Below, piece by piece: positions 17,713-27,625 of a DNA stretch of 53,813 nucleotides (position 1 is its first letter; the number at the start of each line of letters is the position of its first letter). This DNA is from Elusimicrobiota bacterium (GTDB lineage Bacteria; Elusimicrobiota; Elusimicrobia; UBA1565; UBA9628), in NCBI GenBank assembly GCA_027327915.1, contig DAHVWT010000008.1, forward strand, positions 1-53,813. Reading direction: 5' to 3'. The notes below the pieces were generated by a model that saw only the letters and a program-made list of their open reading frames with translations, made no database searches and had not been told where the DNA came from. A program made the position numbers and the translations under genes.

Positions 17713-19556
17713 TTAAATGGCGTCCTCTCGATCGACTGGAGGAGGTTTCGCAGCGCCTCGATCGTCATCGTCGTCTCGTCGGAGTCCCGGCCTCCCGGCG
17801 ATGGCGCGAAGCTCTGGCGTTCAAGATCTTGCCAGAGCGCCCGGATCCCCTCCACGAGCTCCGGCTTGGTCCCGTCTTTCCAGCGTTCGTTAAGGAGATC
17901 GAGCGTCCTCTGAAGGGTCAAACTCGCCGGAGGCTCATGGAGCTTGTCCGCCAAGTAGCGCCGCATGGTTTCGTAGAGGACCGAGGGAACCCGGGCGGGG
18001 TCCGTCTGTTCGGAGGCCGCTTTAAGCCTGGCCTGCGCCGCCCTCCAAGCGCGGCGCGCGCGCTCGACGGAGGGATTTTGAGCCTTGAAATCGGAATACT
18101 TGGCCCAGGAGAACGCCAGGATCAAGAGAAACAAGGGAATCGCGTGGGTGGATCCGCCCCGGGATACGGCGCCTAGGGCCTTCGTGGCCCAGGACTCGAC
18201 GGGGGCCGTTTTGAGATAGCGGATGTCGTTTGAAACGGCGGTAAGTTCTGGGGCCTCGGCTGTTTCCGGGGAAGGAGAGGCTTTCGAGGCTTCGCCGGCC
18301 GGCGCCGGAGCCACCTTAAGAGGCAGCGCGGTCGTGCGCAGCGTCCGGTACGAGCCGCTCTTGGGGTCGAAATAGGAAAACGTGACGGGAGGCACTTCGA
18401 GATTTCCGGGCGCCCTCGGGACGATCAGGGTCTTAAAGACCGCCGCGCCCCCGACCACGTCTCCCGTCTTCGACGTATTAAAGGAGGAGACGGTGTCATA
18501 GGACCGAAACGAGGGAAGGGGCGGCAACGTCGGGGCGGCGATCGACTTGATGTTTCCTTCCCCTTCGACCTTGACCGCGAGCGTGACGGCGTCTCCCACG
18601 CGCGCCGAGGAGCGGTCAAGGGAAGCCGCGAGCCGGAATCGTCCCACCGCTCCCGAGAAGTCGGAGGGCTTCCCCTGCGCCGGCAGGGGTCTGGCTTCGA
18701 CGGTGATCGGACGCGATTGCAGGACCTTGGGAACGCCCCCTCCCGCCTGGGAGAAGAACTTGTTGAAAAAATCGGGAGAGAACGGATCCCAGGCGGCTTG
18801 GCTCTCCACCTGGCATCCCACTTTCGCGGGTCCTATTGAAGCCCGACCGGGCCGCAACGGGAAAAGAGCCGTCTTGATTTCGGAGAAATAGTAGCGCCGG
18901 CCGTTGACGACGCGCTCGCCATGACGCTCTGGCGGGAGATCCTCCGAAATGAAGCCCGAGAGCTCGGGCGGGCTGTACTGAGGATTGCCCAGGAGGTTGA
19001 CGGCCGTGAAAAAGCGAACCGAAAGAGTGACCTGCTCATTGACGTAGGGCCGGGGCTTGTCGATGGACGCGTCGAGGAAGACATCCGGACCGCCTTGGTT
19101 GGGTCCGGCTCCGGCGCCAGGATTCGGCGCCATGCGGCGCGCGCCGCGGGATGCTCGCGGAGACTGGGATGCGTCTCCCGTCACATCGACTTGGATAGGC
19201 GGGGTCCTGTACTCCTTGCCGCGGTAGACGACGCTTACGGGGCCGATCGTCTTGCGGCCCGTGAAGCGGGGAGACAAGAGGTAGATGTATTCGATATTGC
19301 TGCGCGCCGCGCCGTTGACGATGGAGAGGCTTTGAGTGTTGCCGGCGCTGTAGACCTCGAAGTCGCCGAGAGCCGGAAGGCGCGGGTGAGGCAGGTCCGA
19401 GCCGGAGCCCGAGACGCTGATCGTGAGAGTGAACTGCTCGCCGGGGGCGATGCGGTCGCTGTTGACCGAGGCGTTGATCGTGATCTGGGCTTCGGCCCGG
19501 ACAAGGCCGGCCGCGCCCAGAGCGCAGGCGCATGCCAGCCGAAGAAATCTCCTCAC
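17709..19556 (-). CDS. batD: BatD (oxygen-tolerance / aerotolerance protein)
   Basis: Signal peptide, Ig-like repeats (ITINASVNSDRIAPGEQFTLTISVSGSGS...YRGKEYRTPPIQVDV), C-terminal TM. Confidence 0.88.
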   Translation of the reverse strand: MRRFLRLACACALGAAGLVRAEAQITINASVNSDRIAPGEQFTLTISVSGSGSDLPHPRLPALGDFEVYSAGNTQSLSIVNGAARSNIEYIYLLSPRFTGRKTIGPVSVVYRGKEYRTPPIQVDVTGDASQSPRASRGARRMAPNPGAGAGPNQGGPDVFLDASIDKPRPYVNEQVTLSVRFFTAVNLLGNPQYSPPELSGFISEDLPPERHGERVVNGRRYYFSEIKTALFPLRPGRASIGPAKVGCQVESQAAWDPFSPDFFNKFFSQAGGGVPKVLQSRPITVEARPLPAQGKPSDFSGAVGRFRLAASLDRSSARVGDAVTLAVKVEGEGNIKSIAAPTLPPLPSFRSYDTVSSFNTSKTGDVVGGAAVFKTLIVPRAPGNLEVPPVTFSYFDPKSGSYRTLRTTALPLKVAPAPAGEASKASPSPETAEAPELTAVSNDIRYLKTAPVESWATKALGAVSRGGSTHAIPLFLLILAFSWAKYSDFKAQNPSVERARRAWRAAQARLKAASEQTDPARVPSVLYETMRRYLADKLHEPPASLTLQRTLDLLNERWKDGTKPELVEGIRALWQDLERQSFAPSPGGRDSDETTMTIEALRNLLQSIERTPFK

Positions 19557-21403
19557 CAGTCCTCCTCCGGTTCTCCGGAAGGCTTTGTCCCCTGGCTTTG
19601 GCCCGTTCGTGGCGGAGCTGTCTTTTCTCGCTCGGAAACGGCCCTCATGATCCGCTGGGCGTCTTCCCGGGAGAACTTGTCCTTTTTTTCGGCGGGCTGC
19701 TGACGGTTCGGCGCGGCCTTGCTTGAGCGAGAGGAGGAGCCGGTTTTGCCGCCCTTGTTATTTCGAGATTTTTGTCGTTGATTGCGAGGGGACTGCTGAA
19801 GCCTCATGAGGGCGACGGCAAGATTGTGTTGGGCGTCGGCGTCTTGGGGAGCGATAAGGAGCGCCTCTCGGAAGTCATCGACCGCGCTCTTGTAGTCCTT
19901 TTGCTGGTAGTCGCTGTTGCCTTGGTTGTAGTAAGCCTTCTCGGCTAAGGGGCCCCTCCCGGGGAATCCCTTCTGTGTCCGTGCGACGTCGGCGAACGCC
20001 TTCGCGGACTCGGAAAAGTTCCCTAAGCGGTAGAGGGCGTCGCCCGTGTTGAAGAGCGGTCGAGGGTCCTTGGGATGCTTGAGGACCGCGGCGGCATAAT
20101 CCCGGGCGGCGTCGTCGAAATGGCGCTTCGCGTAGCTCGAGTTGCCGCGGCGCAGAAGACTTTCCACGCCCGTCCACCAACCGGTCTTGGAAGTCTCGAG
20201 AGGGGCGGAGGGCTGATCGGATGGCCCCGCGGGGGCTTGTGGCTGGGGTTGGAGCCCCGCATCTTGGGAGACCGCGCGGCGTTCTCCGGCTCCGAGGAGC
20301 AGGATCAGCAGAGCCATGGGAACGGCTGCCGAGGGACCTTTCCCGGCCGCGGCGGGAGCAGGAGGCTTTCGAAATCCCATCATGCGTCGGCGCAACTTCT
20401 CGATCCGGTTGTCCGGCGTCTCCGGCATGAGGAATTCGGCGAGAAAAAGAAGGAAGGACAGGAAGAGCGGGATCATGAATTGATTGCGGTAGCGCCTTCG
20501 CCCGGAGCGCCCTGGGCCCGCCTTGCCCTGCTTGAGGATGAGGTTGGCGATTGTCTGGGCCTCGCTTAAAGAGGGGCTCGCGTGGAAATAGGCGCCGCCC
20601 GTCGCCTTCGCGAGTTGGGTGAGAAGGCCCTCATGAAGGTGGGTCATGACGGTCCGGCCTTGCCGGTCCTTTTTATAGCCGGAGATGGCTCCGGCGGCAT
20701 TCGACACGGGGATGGGCCCCCCTTCTTTCGTGCCGATCCCGATCGCGAAAATCCTCATTCCCTCGGCCGCGGCGGTTTTTGCGGCCTCGAGCGGCTGGGA
20801 ATGATGGTCGCCTCCGTCCGAGAGGAGGATGAGGAACTTGGGCGCCGGGTAGGGGGCCATCTCTCGGGCGGCGAGCCGGATCGCCTCCGAGAGTCGGGTC
20901 CCCGGGACCTGCACGGCGCGGGTGTCGAGGCCCCGGAGGATGGAAGCCGCGGCGTTTGTATCGCTCGTGATCGGACAAAGGAGCGCCGCGTCGTAGGCGA
21001 CGGCGATGATGCCGACGCGGTTGCCCTTGAGGGCGTCGAGAAGAACGCCCATCTCCTCCTTGGCTTTTTCGAGCCTCGACGGGGGGACGTCTCGGGTGAG
21101 CATCGAAAGGGAAGTGTCGACCGCCAGCATGGCGACGCGGCCCCCCTCCTGGGTCGCCACGAGCTCGACGCCCCATTGAGGCCCCGCCAGGGCGATGAAA
21201 AGAAAAAGGAGCGCCGCCAGGCCCAGCGCTGCCTTGATCCCGCGGCGTCTCTCAAGGCCCCGAGGCAGCAGGCGGGAAAGCGTCCCGGAAGCGCCCAGGG
21301 CGATCGCTATCCGGCCGCGTCCGCGTCGGCCCCATCGCTGGGCGGCCCATGTGAAGGCCAGGACTGGCAGGGCCGCGAGAAGAAGCCACGGTTTTTCAAA
21401 CAT
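19553..21403 (-). CDS. BatB VWA protein fused to BatC-like TPR domain
   Basis: TM-VWA with MIDAS DTSLSM, two C-terminal TMs, then TPR region (DPRPLFNTGDALYRLGNFSESAKAF...YNQGNSDYQQKDYKSAVDDF). Confidence 0.88.
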   Translation of the reverse strand: MFEKPWLLLAALPVLAFTWAAQRWGRRGRGRIAIALGASGTLSRLLPRGLERRRGIKAALGLAALLFLFIALAGPQWGVELVATQEGGRVAMLAVDTSLSMLTRDVPPSRLEKAKEEMGVLLDALKGNRVGIIAVAYDAALLCPITSDTNAAASILRGLDTRAVQVPGTRLSEAIRLAAREMAPYPAPKFLILLSDGGDHHSQPLEAAKTAAAEGMRIFAIGIGTKEGGPIPVSNAAGAISGYKKDRQGRTVMTHLHEGLLTQLAKATGGAYFHASPSLSEAQTIANLILKQGKAGPGRSGRRRYRNQFMIPLFLSFLLFLAEFLMPETPDNRIEKLRRRMMGFRKPPAPAAAGKGPSAAVPMALLILLLGAGERRAVSQDAGLQPQPQAPAGPSDQPSAPLETSKTGWWTGVESLLRRGNSSYAKRHFDDAARDYAAAVLKHPKDPRPLFNTGDALYRLGNFSESAKAFADVARTQKGFPGRGPLAEKAYYNQGNSDYQQKDYKSAVDDFREALLIAPQDADAQHNLAVALMRLQQSPRNQRQKSRNNKGGKTGSSSRSSKAAPNRQQPAEKKDKFSREDAQRIMRAVSEREKTAPPRTGQSQGTKPSGEPEEDW

Positions 21404-21412
21404 GGAATTTCT

Positions 21413-22408
21413 TCACGGCCACCGCAGCCACAACGTGTTCGCGAGTCCCGCCGCCGCGAGGAATAGGGTCGCGGCGGCTGTTGCGGGAGTGCGGTAGAGA
21501 TCCGTCTTCTCGACCGAGCCCGTCTGCTTGAGCTCCGATTTTTCCAGCTTGTCGATCGTGTCGTAAATCTTGGCGAATTTGGTCTTGCTCGACGCCCGGA
21601 AATAAAGCCCGCCCGTTTCATCGGCGATCTTCTCGAGGACGGGCTCGTCGAGATCGTCCCCGATGGGCACCATTGTCTTGCCGCCGAAGGGATTGTTCAT
21701 GGGGACGTAGGATTGCCCGATCTTCGCGCAGCCGATCGTGTAAATTTTAACCCCGTACTGGTTGGCGAGGGCGGCGGCGGTCATGGGGTCGATCAGCCCG
21801 GTATTGCTGCGCCCGTCGGTCAGAAGGATCATGACCTTCGACTTGGCCGTCCCCTCCTTGAGGTGGTTGAGGCCGGAAACGATTGCGTCTCCGATCGCGG
21901 TGCCGTTCGCTCCGGTGTCGCCCGGAGTCAGGGAGTCAAGGGCATGCTCGATCGCCCCGTAGTCGGTCGTCATGGGGCAGGAAAGCTGGGGGGCGCCGCC
22001 GAAGTTGACGAGGCCGATCTGGTCCGAGGTCCGGCCCTGGATGAAATGCGTCGCGGCGTCAATGGCGGCCTCGAGCCTGTTTTGCGGGTCGAAGTCGATC
22101 GCGCTCATGGAAAGCGACGTATCGACGACAAGCATGATGTCGATGCCGCGGCCCATGCCGCCGCCGATGGGCTTGAGAGCTTGGGGCCTGGCGAGGGCGA
22201 CGGCGACGAGGCCGAGGCAGAGGACGCGCAGAACGTCGGGGCCCCATCGAGAGGCGAGAGCCCGGAGCGAGGGAGGCGTCCTCCAAAACGTCTCGTCGGC
22301 CGGCAGGGCCGCGCTCGCCTGCCGATTGTCCTCGCCGGAAAAGACCCACCACGCGGCGAGCGCCACGGGAAGCAGGAGAAGCAGCAGCCAGGGATGGTCC
22401 AAGGTCAT
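21413..22408 (-). CDS. batA: BatA VWA-domain protein
   Basis: DIMLVVDTSLSMSAIDFDPQNRLEAA, TDGRSNTGLIDP, N- and C-terminal TMs. Confidence 0.9.
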   Translation of the reverse strand: MTLDHPWLLLLLLPVALAAWWVFSGEDNRQASAALPADETFWRTPPSLRALASRWGPDVLRVLCLGLVAVALARPQALKPIGGGMGRGIDIMLVVDTSLSMSAIDFDPQNRLEAAIDAATHFIQGRTSDQIGLVNFGGAPQLSCPMTTDYGAIEHALDSLTPGDTGANGTAIGDAIVSGLNHLKEGTAKSKVMILLTDGRSNTGLIDPMTAAALANQYGVKIYTIGCAKIGQSYVPMNNPFGGKTMVPIGDDLDEPVLEKIADETGGLYFRASSKTKFAKIYDTIDKLEKSELKQTGSVEKTDLYRTPATAAATLFLAAAGLANTLWLRWP

Positions 22409-23415
22409 GAGGTCTTGCCGGCAGCCGGCTCCTTCGGCTCCGGGGGCGTCGCCGGCGGAGGCTCCAGGGAGGAGACGATGGCGAGCGCCGCGTCGATATC
22501 CTCATCGCCCCACCCGCCGGCGGGCGCCAGCTTCGCGAATTTGACGAGATCGGCCCGATCCATGATCTTGCGGACGGCACCGCCCACTTCCTTGTCGATC
22601 TCGGCCTGCCTGAGATGCCGCAGGAGTTCCGTGGTCGTCAACCTCGTCGCGGGAATATGGACGCGTTTTTCCAGGTACAGGCGCAGGATCTCGGTCAGTT
22701 CAAAGTAAAACTCCCGGCGGCGGCCCTCGGGCCACAAGCTCGAGGCTCGAAGGGTCTCCAAGGCTTCCCGGGCCAGTTCCTCGGGGCTTCGAGGAGGGCC
22801 TTGGGAAGCCTCCATCGCCAAGCCGCCTCCTCCCCGCGGTCTCCTTCGCCAGGCGTAGACGAGGCCGGCCAGGAGTCCCAGCAGGAGCAGCCAGAGCCAT
22901 AGAGGCCGCCGGGCTCTCAACGGACCCTTGATGTCCCGGATATCGCTTGCCTTGGTGACGCCCGGAGGCGGCGTAATGTAGAGGGTGACGGGAGCCGCTG
23001 GGATGACGGACGCGGATCCGGCCTGCGTGACGCGGAAGGCGAGGTTGACAGTAAGCTTCCCCAAGGCGAGCGGCAGGATGTCGAAGCGAAGAGTTAATCC
23101 GGAAGTGTCAGGGGCTTTGGCGATATGCTGGATGGCGAAGACGTCGGTCGCCGAGTGTTGAAGGTCCAACTCGAGGGCGGTTCCGGCGGGAAGGTCGGCC
23201 TGCGCCAAGAAAGGGACTGGCTGGGCCAACGTGGCGGAGGTGGTCGAAGGGATGACTTGCACCGAGACGGCCTGCGCGGGCGAGGGCCAAAGCCACGGAA
23301 GGCCCAGGAAGGCAACGAAGGGCCAAGGAAGGGCGGAGATGGAGAAAAAGCAAGGAGCTTTTAACCGCTTTCCGCGGCCTTCCAGGGCCTTCCATTTCCT
23401 CCCACTGCTTATCAT
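22405..23415 (-). CDS. Secreted/membrane protein of Bat operon (DUF4381/BatD-like single-TM protein)
   Basis: Signal peptide, extracytoplasmic domain, TM LWLWLLLLGLLAGLVYAW, cytoplasmic FYFELTEILRLYLEKRVHIPATRLTTTELL. Confidence 0.7.
   Translation of the reverse strand: MISSGRKWKALEGRGKRLKAPCFFSISALPWPFVAFLGLPWLWPSPAQAVSVQVIPSTTSATLAQPVPFLAQADLPAGTALELDLQHSATDVFAIQHIAKAPDTSGLTLRFDILPLALGKLTVNLAFRVTQAGSASVIPAAPVTLYITPPPGVTKASDIRDIKGPLRARRPLWLWLLLLGLLAGLVYAWRRRPRGGGGLAMEASQGPPRSPEELAREALETLRASSLWPEGRRREFYFELTEILRLYLEKRVHIPATRLTTTELLRHLRQAEIDKEVGGAVRKIMDRADLVKFAKLAPAGGWGDEDIDAALAIVSSLEPPPATPPEPKEPAAGKTS
23291..23400. repeat. Decameric inverted-repeat element, copy 2
   Basis: agccacggaa ggcccaggaa ggcaacgaag ggccaaggaa gggcgg... 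then cggccttcca gggccttcca; inverted match 23297-23313 / 23377-23393 (16 of 17). Confidence 0.85.
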
Positions 23416-24296
23416 CGCCGTAGCTTCATGATTCGCGTCCGGAAAAACTGGATCAAGGGATCGATGTAGGGGCGGTCGGTGCTGACGCGGATGGGGTCGA
23501 GCCCCGTGCGCTCGAAGAGATCCTGAAGAGTCTCGAGCCGCCGCCGCTCGCGCAGAGAGTGGGCGGCCAGGAGTGAGCGGGAACGCGCGTCGACGAGCGC
23601 GCGTCGTCCGGTTTCGGGATCCGAAACCTCGATCGTCGCGGGCAGCTCCGGGACGTTGAGCTCAAGAGGGTCCGTAATGACGATGGGGATGAGGTCGTGC
23701 TTGAGGGAGCAGAGCTTGAGAGTTTGTTCAAAGCCCTCGTCGCGAAAATCCGAAATCAGAAACAGGATCGAGCGGCGGCGGAGCACCCGCATGGCGGCGT
23801 CCAGGACCGCCTTGATGTCGGTTCCACGCCCGCGCGGGTTGAAGGCGAGAAGATCGCGTATGAGGCGGAGGACGTGGCTTCGGGCCTTGCGGGGCGGCAT
23901 GTATTCCTCGACGCCGTTCGTGAAGAGCAGGAGCCCGGCCTTGTCGTTATTGCGCAGCGCCGAGAAGGCCAACACGGCCGCGATCTCGGCCGCGATCTCC
24001 TTTTTGAGCCGTCCGCGGCTGCCGAAGAATTGCGAGCCCGACAGGTCGCAGGCGATGGCCACGACAAGCTCGCGCTCCTCGGAGTGGATCTTGACGAAGG
24101 GGCGCCCCGCCCGGGCAGTGACGTTCCAGTCGATCGAGCGCACGTCGTCTCCCGGCACGTACTCCCGGACCTCGGAAAACTCCATGCCGCGCCCCTTGAA
24201 GACGCTCAGGTACTCGCCGGCGAAAGTTTCGGAGACGAGCTTGTTGGTGATGATCTCGATGCGCCGCACCTGGGCGAGTATTTCGGGAGCGATCAA
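23412..24296 (-). CDS. DUF58-domain protein
   Basis: FSEVREYVPGDDVRSIDWNVTARAGRPFVKIHSEERELVVAIACDLSGS. Confidence 0.95.
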   Translation of the reverse strand: MIAPEILAQVRRIEIITNKLVSETFAGEYLSVFKGRGMEFSEVREYVPGDDVRSIDWNVTARAGRPFVKIHSEERELVVAIACDLSGSQFFGSRGRLKKEIAAEIAAVLAFSALRNNDKAGLLLFTNGVEEYMPPRKARSHVLRLIRDLLAFNPRGRGTDIKAVLDAAMRVLRRRSILFLISDFRDEGFEQTLKLCSLKHDLIPIVITDPLELNVPELPATIEVSDPETGRRALVDARSRSLLAAHSLRERRRLETLQDLFERTGLDPIRVSTDRPYIDPLIQFFRTRIMKLRR

Positions 24297-25282
24297 GGGA
24301 CTTCGACCGTTTCAAAGAGGGCCTGGAGTATATTCTCGGCGGTGACGTTCTCCGCCTCGGCCTCGTAGGTGAGGAGGATGCGATGACGCAGGACATCCCT
24401 GCCGATGGCCTTGACGTCCTCGGGAGTGACGTAGCCGCGGCCGTTGAGGAAGGCGTAGGCCTTGGCGCCTTGGGCAAGGTAGATCGTCGCGCGCGGGCTC
24501 GCGCCGTAGGCGATGTGGGCCTTGTGGGCGTCGAGATGGTACTCGGCGGGCCTCCTTGTCGCGAAGACGAGGTCCACGATGTAATTCTTGACCTTCTCGT
24601 CGATATAGACCTGGCTCGCCAGTTGCTGGGCCTTGAGGATTTTTTCAGGGTTCGCCGCCTTGGAGGGCTGGGGCAGGGTCGTTCCCGTCATGCGCTCGAG
24701 GATCGATTTTTCCTCGGGCTTGCTCGGGTAGGAGATGTTGATCTTAAACATGAAGCGGTCGATCTGGGCCTCCGGCAACGGGTAGGTGCCTTCCTGTTCG
24801 ATCGGATTTTGGGTGGCTAGGACGAGGAACATGTCCGGCAACGGGTAGGTCGAGGTCCCGATCGTGACGTGTCGCTCCTGCATGGCTTCGAGGAGCGCGC
24901 TTTGAACCTTGGCCGGCGCGCGGTTGATCTCGTCGGCGAGCACCAGGTTGGCGAAGACCGGCCCTTTGTGCACGAAGAACTGGGACTCCTTAGGATTGAA
25001 GACGAGAGTGCCCGTGAGGTCAGCCGGCAGCAGGTCGGGAGTGAACTGGATGCGCGAGAAGGCCGCGTCGATCGCCTGGGCCAGGGTTTTGATGGTGAGG
25101 GTCTTCGCGAGCCCCGGCACTCCCTCGATGAGAACGTGCCCCCCCGCCAGGAGCGCCGTCAGGATCCTGTCGACAAGCTCGTCTTGCCCCACCAGCACGC
25201 GGGCGATCTCGCGACGCAAGACGGCCAGGAACTGGCTTTCCTCCGACACCTTGCGATTAATTTCCGCAATTCCCGTTTCCAT
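24293..25282 (-). CDS. moxR: MoxR-family AAA ATPase
   Basis: HVLIEGVPGLAKTLTIKTLA, FTPDLLPADLTGT, DEINRAPAKVQSALLEAMQE. Confidence 0.96.
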   Translation of the reverse strand: METGIAEINRKVSEESQFLAVLRREIARVLVGQDELVDRILTALLAGGHVLIEGVPGLAKTLTIKTLAQAIDAAFSRIQFTPDLLPADLTGTLVFNPKESQFFVHKGPVFANLVLADEINRAPAKVQSALLEAMQERHVTIGTSTYPLPDMFLVLATQNPIEQEGTYPLPEAQIDRFMFKINISYPSKPEEKSILERMTGTTLPQPSKAANPEKILKAQQLASQVYIDEKVKNYIVDLVFATRRPAEYHLDAHKAHIAYGASPRATIYLAQGAKAYAFLNGRGYVTPEDVKAIGRDVLRHRILLTYEAEAENVTAENILQALFETVEVP

Positions 25283-25946
25283 GTTGATCCTCCGTGAACC
25301 CGAGCGTTCGGGCGAGTTTTTTCCAAAGAGGCTCGTCGGCGAGCCGCGCCCGGCAGGCGGCCTGGATCTCAGCCAGCTTCTGCGCCTTCATGTCGGCGAG
25401 CACCTTGGCGTTCCATTTCGACTGCAAGTCGTTGAGGCTGACGAGCGCTTGGCGGCGAACGTCGGCGTTCGTGTCCTTGCTGAGGCTTTCGGTCAAAAGC
25501 GGCGAAGCGGCGTAATCGTTCAACTCGTCCAAGACCTTCATGGCCTCAATGCGGACCTTGGCGCCGGGGTCGTGGACGGCTGATTCGATCTGGCGGATGA
25601 CCTCGGGAGCGTCGGGGCCGACGTTCTTGGAGAGGAGGCCGATGAGCTTGACCTTGAGATCCGCGTCCATGTCGTGGTGGAGCATCCAGAAGATGACGGG
25701 CTTGGCCTTCGGGGAGCGCATGTTGACGAGAAAGAGCACCGCATTCCAGCGCACGCTCGGATTATTGTCCTTCGTCGCGTTGATGACTCTTGCTTCCTGG
25801 GCGGGGTCGATGATGGGCGCGGGTGGCGGCTGGACGGGCGGCGGCGGCGGCGGCGTCCTGGCGGCGCCCGACGCACTCTCGTTGAGACGCATGACGGCCG
25901 CGGCGATGGCGATAATGAGGACGGCGACGGCGATGTAGTATTTCAT
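25257..25946 (-). CDS. HEAT-repeat membrane-anchored protein
   Basis: N-terminal TM, polyproline linker, alpha-helical repeats (PSVRWNAVLFLVNMRSPKAKPVI...DPGAKVRIEAMKVLDEL). Confidence 0.75.
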   Translation of the reverse strand: MKYYIAVAVLIIAIAAAVMRLNESASGAARTPPPPPPVQPPPAPIIDPAQEARVINATKDNNPSVRWNAVLFLVNMRSPKAKPVIFWMLHHDMDADLKVKLIGLLSKNVGPDAPEVIRQIESAVHDPGAKVRIEAMKVLDELNDYAASPLLTESLSKDTNADVRRQALVSLNDLQSKWNAKVLADMKAQKLAEIQAACRARLADEPLWKKLARTLGFTEDQHGNGNCGN

Positions 25947-26791
25947 GAGGGATTCCTCGGGAGCGGAAGCTGCAATTCCCGGACGGAGACGCGGAGACGT
26001 CCGGTGTCGACATCGGCCGTCAGGAGCGCCGGAGGCGTCAGGCGCTTCCAGGGCTTTCGGTCAAGGCCCTCGCTCGACACGAGGAGCCTGGTGTCGCGCC
26101 GCGCAAAGGTCATCACGGTCCAGGGAAGCCCGGGAGTGAACAGGGAACGCGCGGGCTTGGGCCGGAAGGCATGGCAGAAAGCGTGCAGGCGCGTTGGCTC
26201 CGCGATGAGCGCGTTCAGGCTCGTGTAGGGCTTCTCCTTGTCGGGGTGCTTGTCTCGGCACTCCCTCCAGAGGTCCCAGTCTTCCTTGACGCAGAGCTTG
26301 AGCGCCTGGGCGACGTCGCGGGTCTTCCGGTAGTGCTTGATGAATTGCCAGAAATAGACCTCGCTGTCGTTGCGGGATCGGAGATTCCGTCTGAGCGGGC
26401 CGAGGGTCCGCGCGACCTCCAGGGGAATTTCGAGCGTTCCGTTGTGGGCGAAAAGGACACGGCCGTCCGTGAACGGCTGGGAGTTGGCCTTCGAGATGAG
26501 CTTGCTGATCGGGAGGCCCAGAGGGTTGGAGGCGGCGCGAAGATGGGCGACGGCGCTTCGGGAGACGACTTTCTCCGCTTCCCGCTCAAAGCGCCGGCGT
26601 TCCTTGGAGGCGGCGCCCGCGCTTTTGACAAGCACGGGCCGCCTTCCCTCGAAATAAGCGATCCCCCAGCCATCCTTCTGAGGTCGCTTGGGGTCGGCGT
26701 CGCTCTGGCGCAAAAGCGAGTAGGCCGAGTCGGCCAGATAAGGCCGGGCTGGAGTCGGGGCCGCTGAGAGTTGAGCGAAGAGTCGGCACAT
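25943..26791 (-). CDS. Class II glutamine amidotransferase (YafJ-like)
   Basis: MCRLFAQLSA with Cys2 nucleophile; QKDGWGIAYF; FAHNGTLEIP; SEVYFWQF; start set at MCRLF. Confidence 0.9.
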   Translation of the reverse strand: MCRLFAQLSAAPTPARPYLADSAYSLLRQSDADPKRPQKDGWGIAYFEGRRPVLVKSAGAASKERRRFEREAEKVVSRSAVAHLRAASNPLGLPISKLISKANSQPFTDGRVLFAHNGTLEIPLEVARTLGPLRRNLRSRNDSEVYFWQFIKHYRKTRDVAQALKLCVKEDWDLWRECRDKHPDKEKPYTSLNALIAEPTRLHAFCHAFRPKPARSLFTPGLPWTVMTFARRDTRLLVSSEGLDRKPWKRLTPPALLTADVDTGRLRVSVRELQLPLPRNPS

Positions 26792-26908
26792 GGGCCAAAT
26801 AGAAACTATATTAAGAGTATAAGAAGACTCGCGAAGGATTGACAAGGCCTTGACATCGCAATGAGATCGCGCGACACTTAATCGTCTTTTATTTATTAAG
26901 GAGATACC

Positions 26909-27625
26909 GTGCCCGAACAGGATTCCGCCGTCCCGCAGGAAATCAACGATCTCGATACGGCGAAGCTCGCTCTCCGGTGGGCGCTCGACCGGATCCGCCG
27001 CACCGCCGCGGAGCTCGACGCGGCCAAGGAGGCCGATGGGCGGCAGCAGGCCGAAATCAATCGCCTGCGCTCCGAGATCGGCGTCAAGGAGGACGCGGCG
27101 CGGCGATGGAGGGCGACCGCCGAGGAGTGGGAGGAAGCCGTCAAGGGGTATCAACGGCTCGCCCGGGATGCGGAGGGGCAGGCACAGGAGCATCTCGAGC
27201 GCCGCGAAGGCGCCGAGTTCGAGCGTCTGCGCCGGGAGGCCGATGGACTCCGGGCCGAGATTTCACAACTTCGTGCCGCGGTCGACGACTTGACGAAGAG
27301 CCTCTCCGACGCCGAACGCCGCGGCCGAGAGGCGGGGCGCCGGGAGACGGCCTTCCTCGTCGAGAATGAAAAGCGCGCGCACGAGCAGGAGCGGCTTGAG
27401 ATGTTGGCGCAGTGGAAGACCGTCGAAGAAGATATCCTCGCGCGCGGCCGCGGGCTCGCGGAGCGCGAGGCTGCTTTTGGGGAGTGCCGGCTGAAGGGCT
27501 TGGAGGAGCAGTCGCGGCAATTTCTTGAACTGGAACGCGCTTTCGACGAGGCCTTGCGCAAGGTCGCGGCCGAATACGCGGAAAGGCTTTCCCGATTTAG
27601 AGATCCGGAGAGCGCAGGAAAATAA
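26909..27625 (+). CDS. Coiled-coil protein of unknown function
   Basis: Heptad-rich Glu/Arg/Ala sequence throughout; aaggag SD upstream. Confidence 0.75.
   Translation: MPEQDSAVPQEINDLDTAKLALRWALDRIRRTAAELDAAKEADGRQQAEINRLRSEIGVKEDAARRWRATAEEWEEAVKGYQRLARDAEGQAQEHLERREGAEFERLRREADGLRAEISQLRAAVDDLTKSLSDAERRGREAGRRETAFLVENEKRAHEQERLEMLAQWKTVEEDILARGRGLAEREAAFGECRLKGLEEQSRQFLELERAFDEALRKVAAEYAERLSRFRDPESAGK

Noticed and set aside
26792-27193. N-terminal extension of the glutamine amidotransferase ORF
   Set aside because: The class II catalytic Cys must follow the initiator Met (MCRLF), so the start is 26791.
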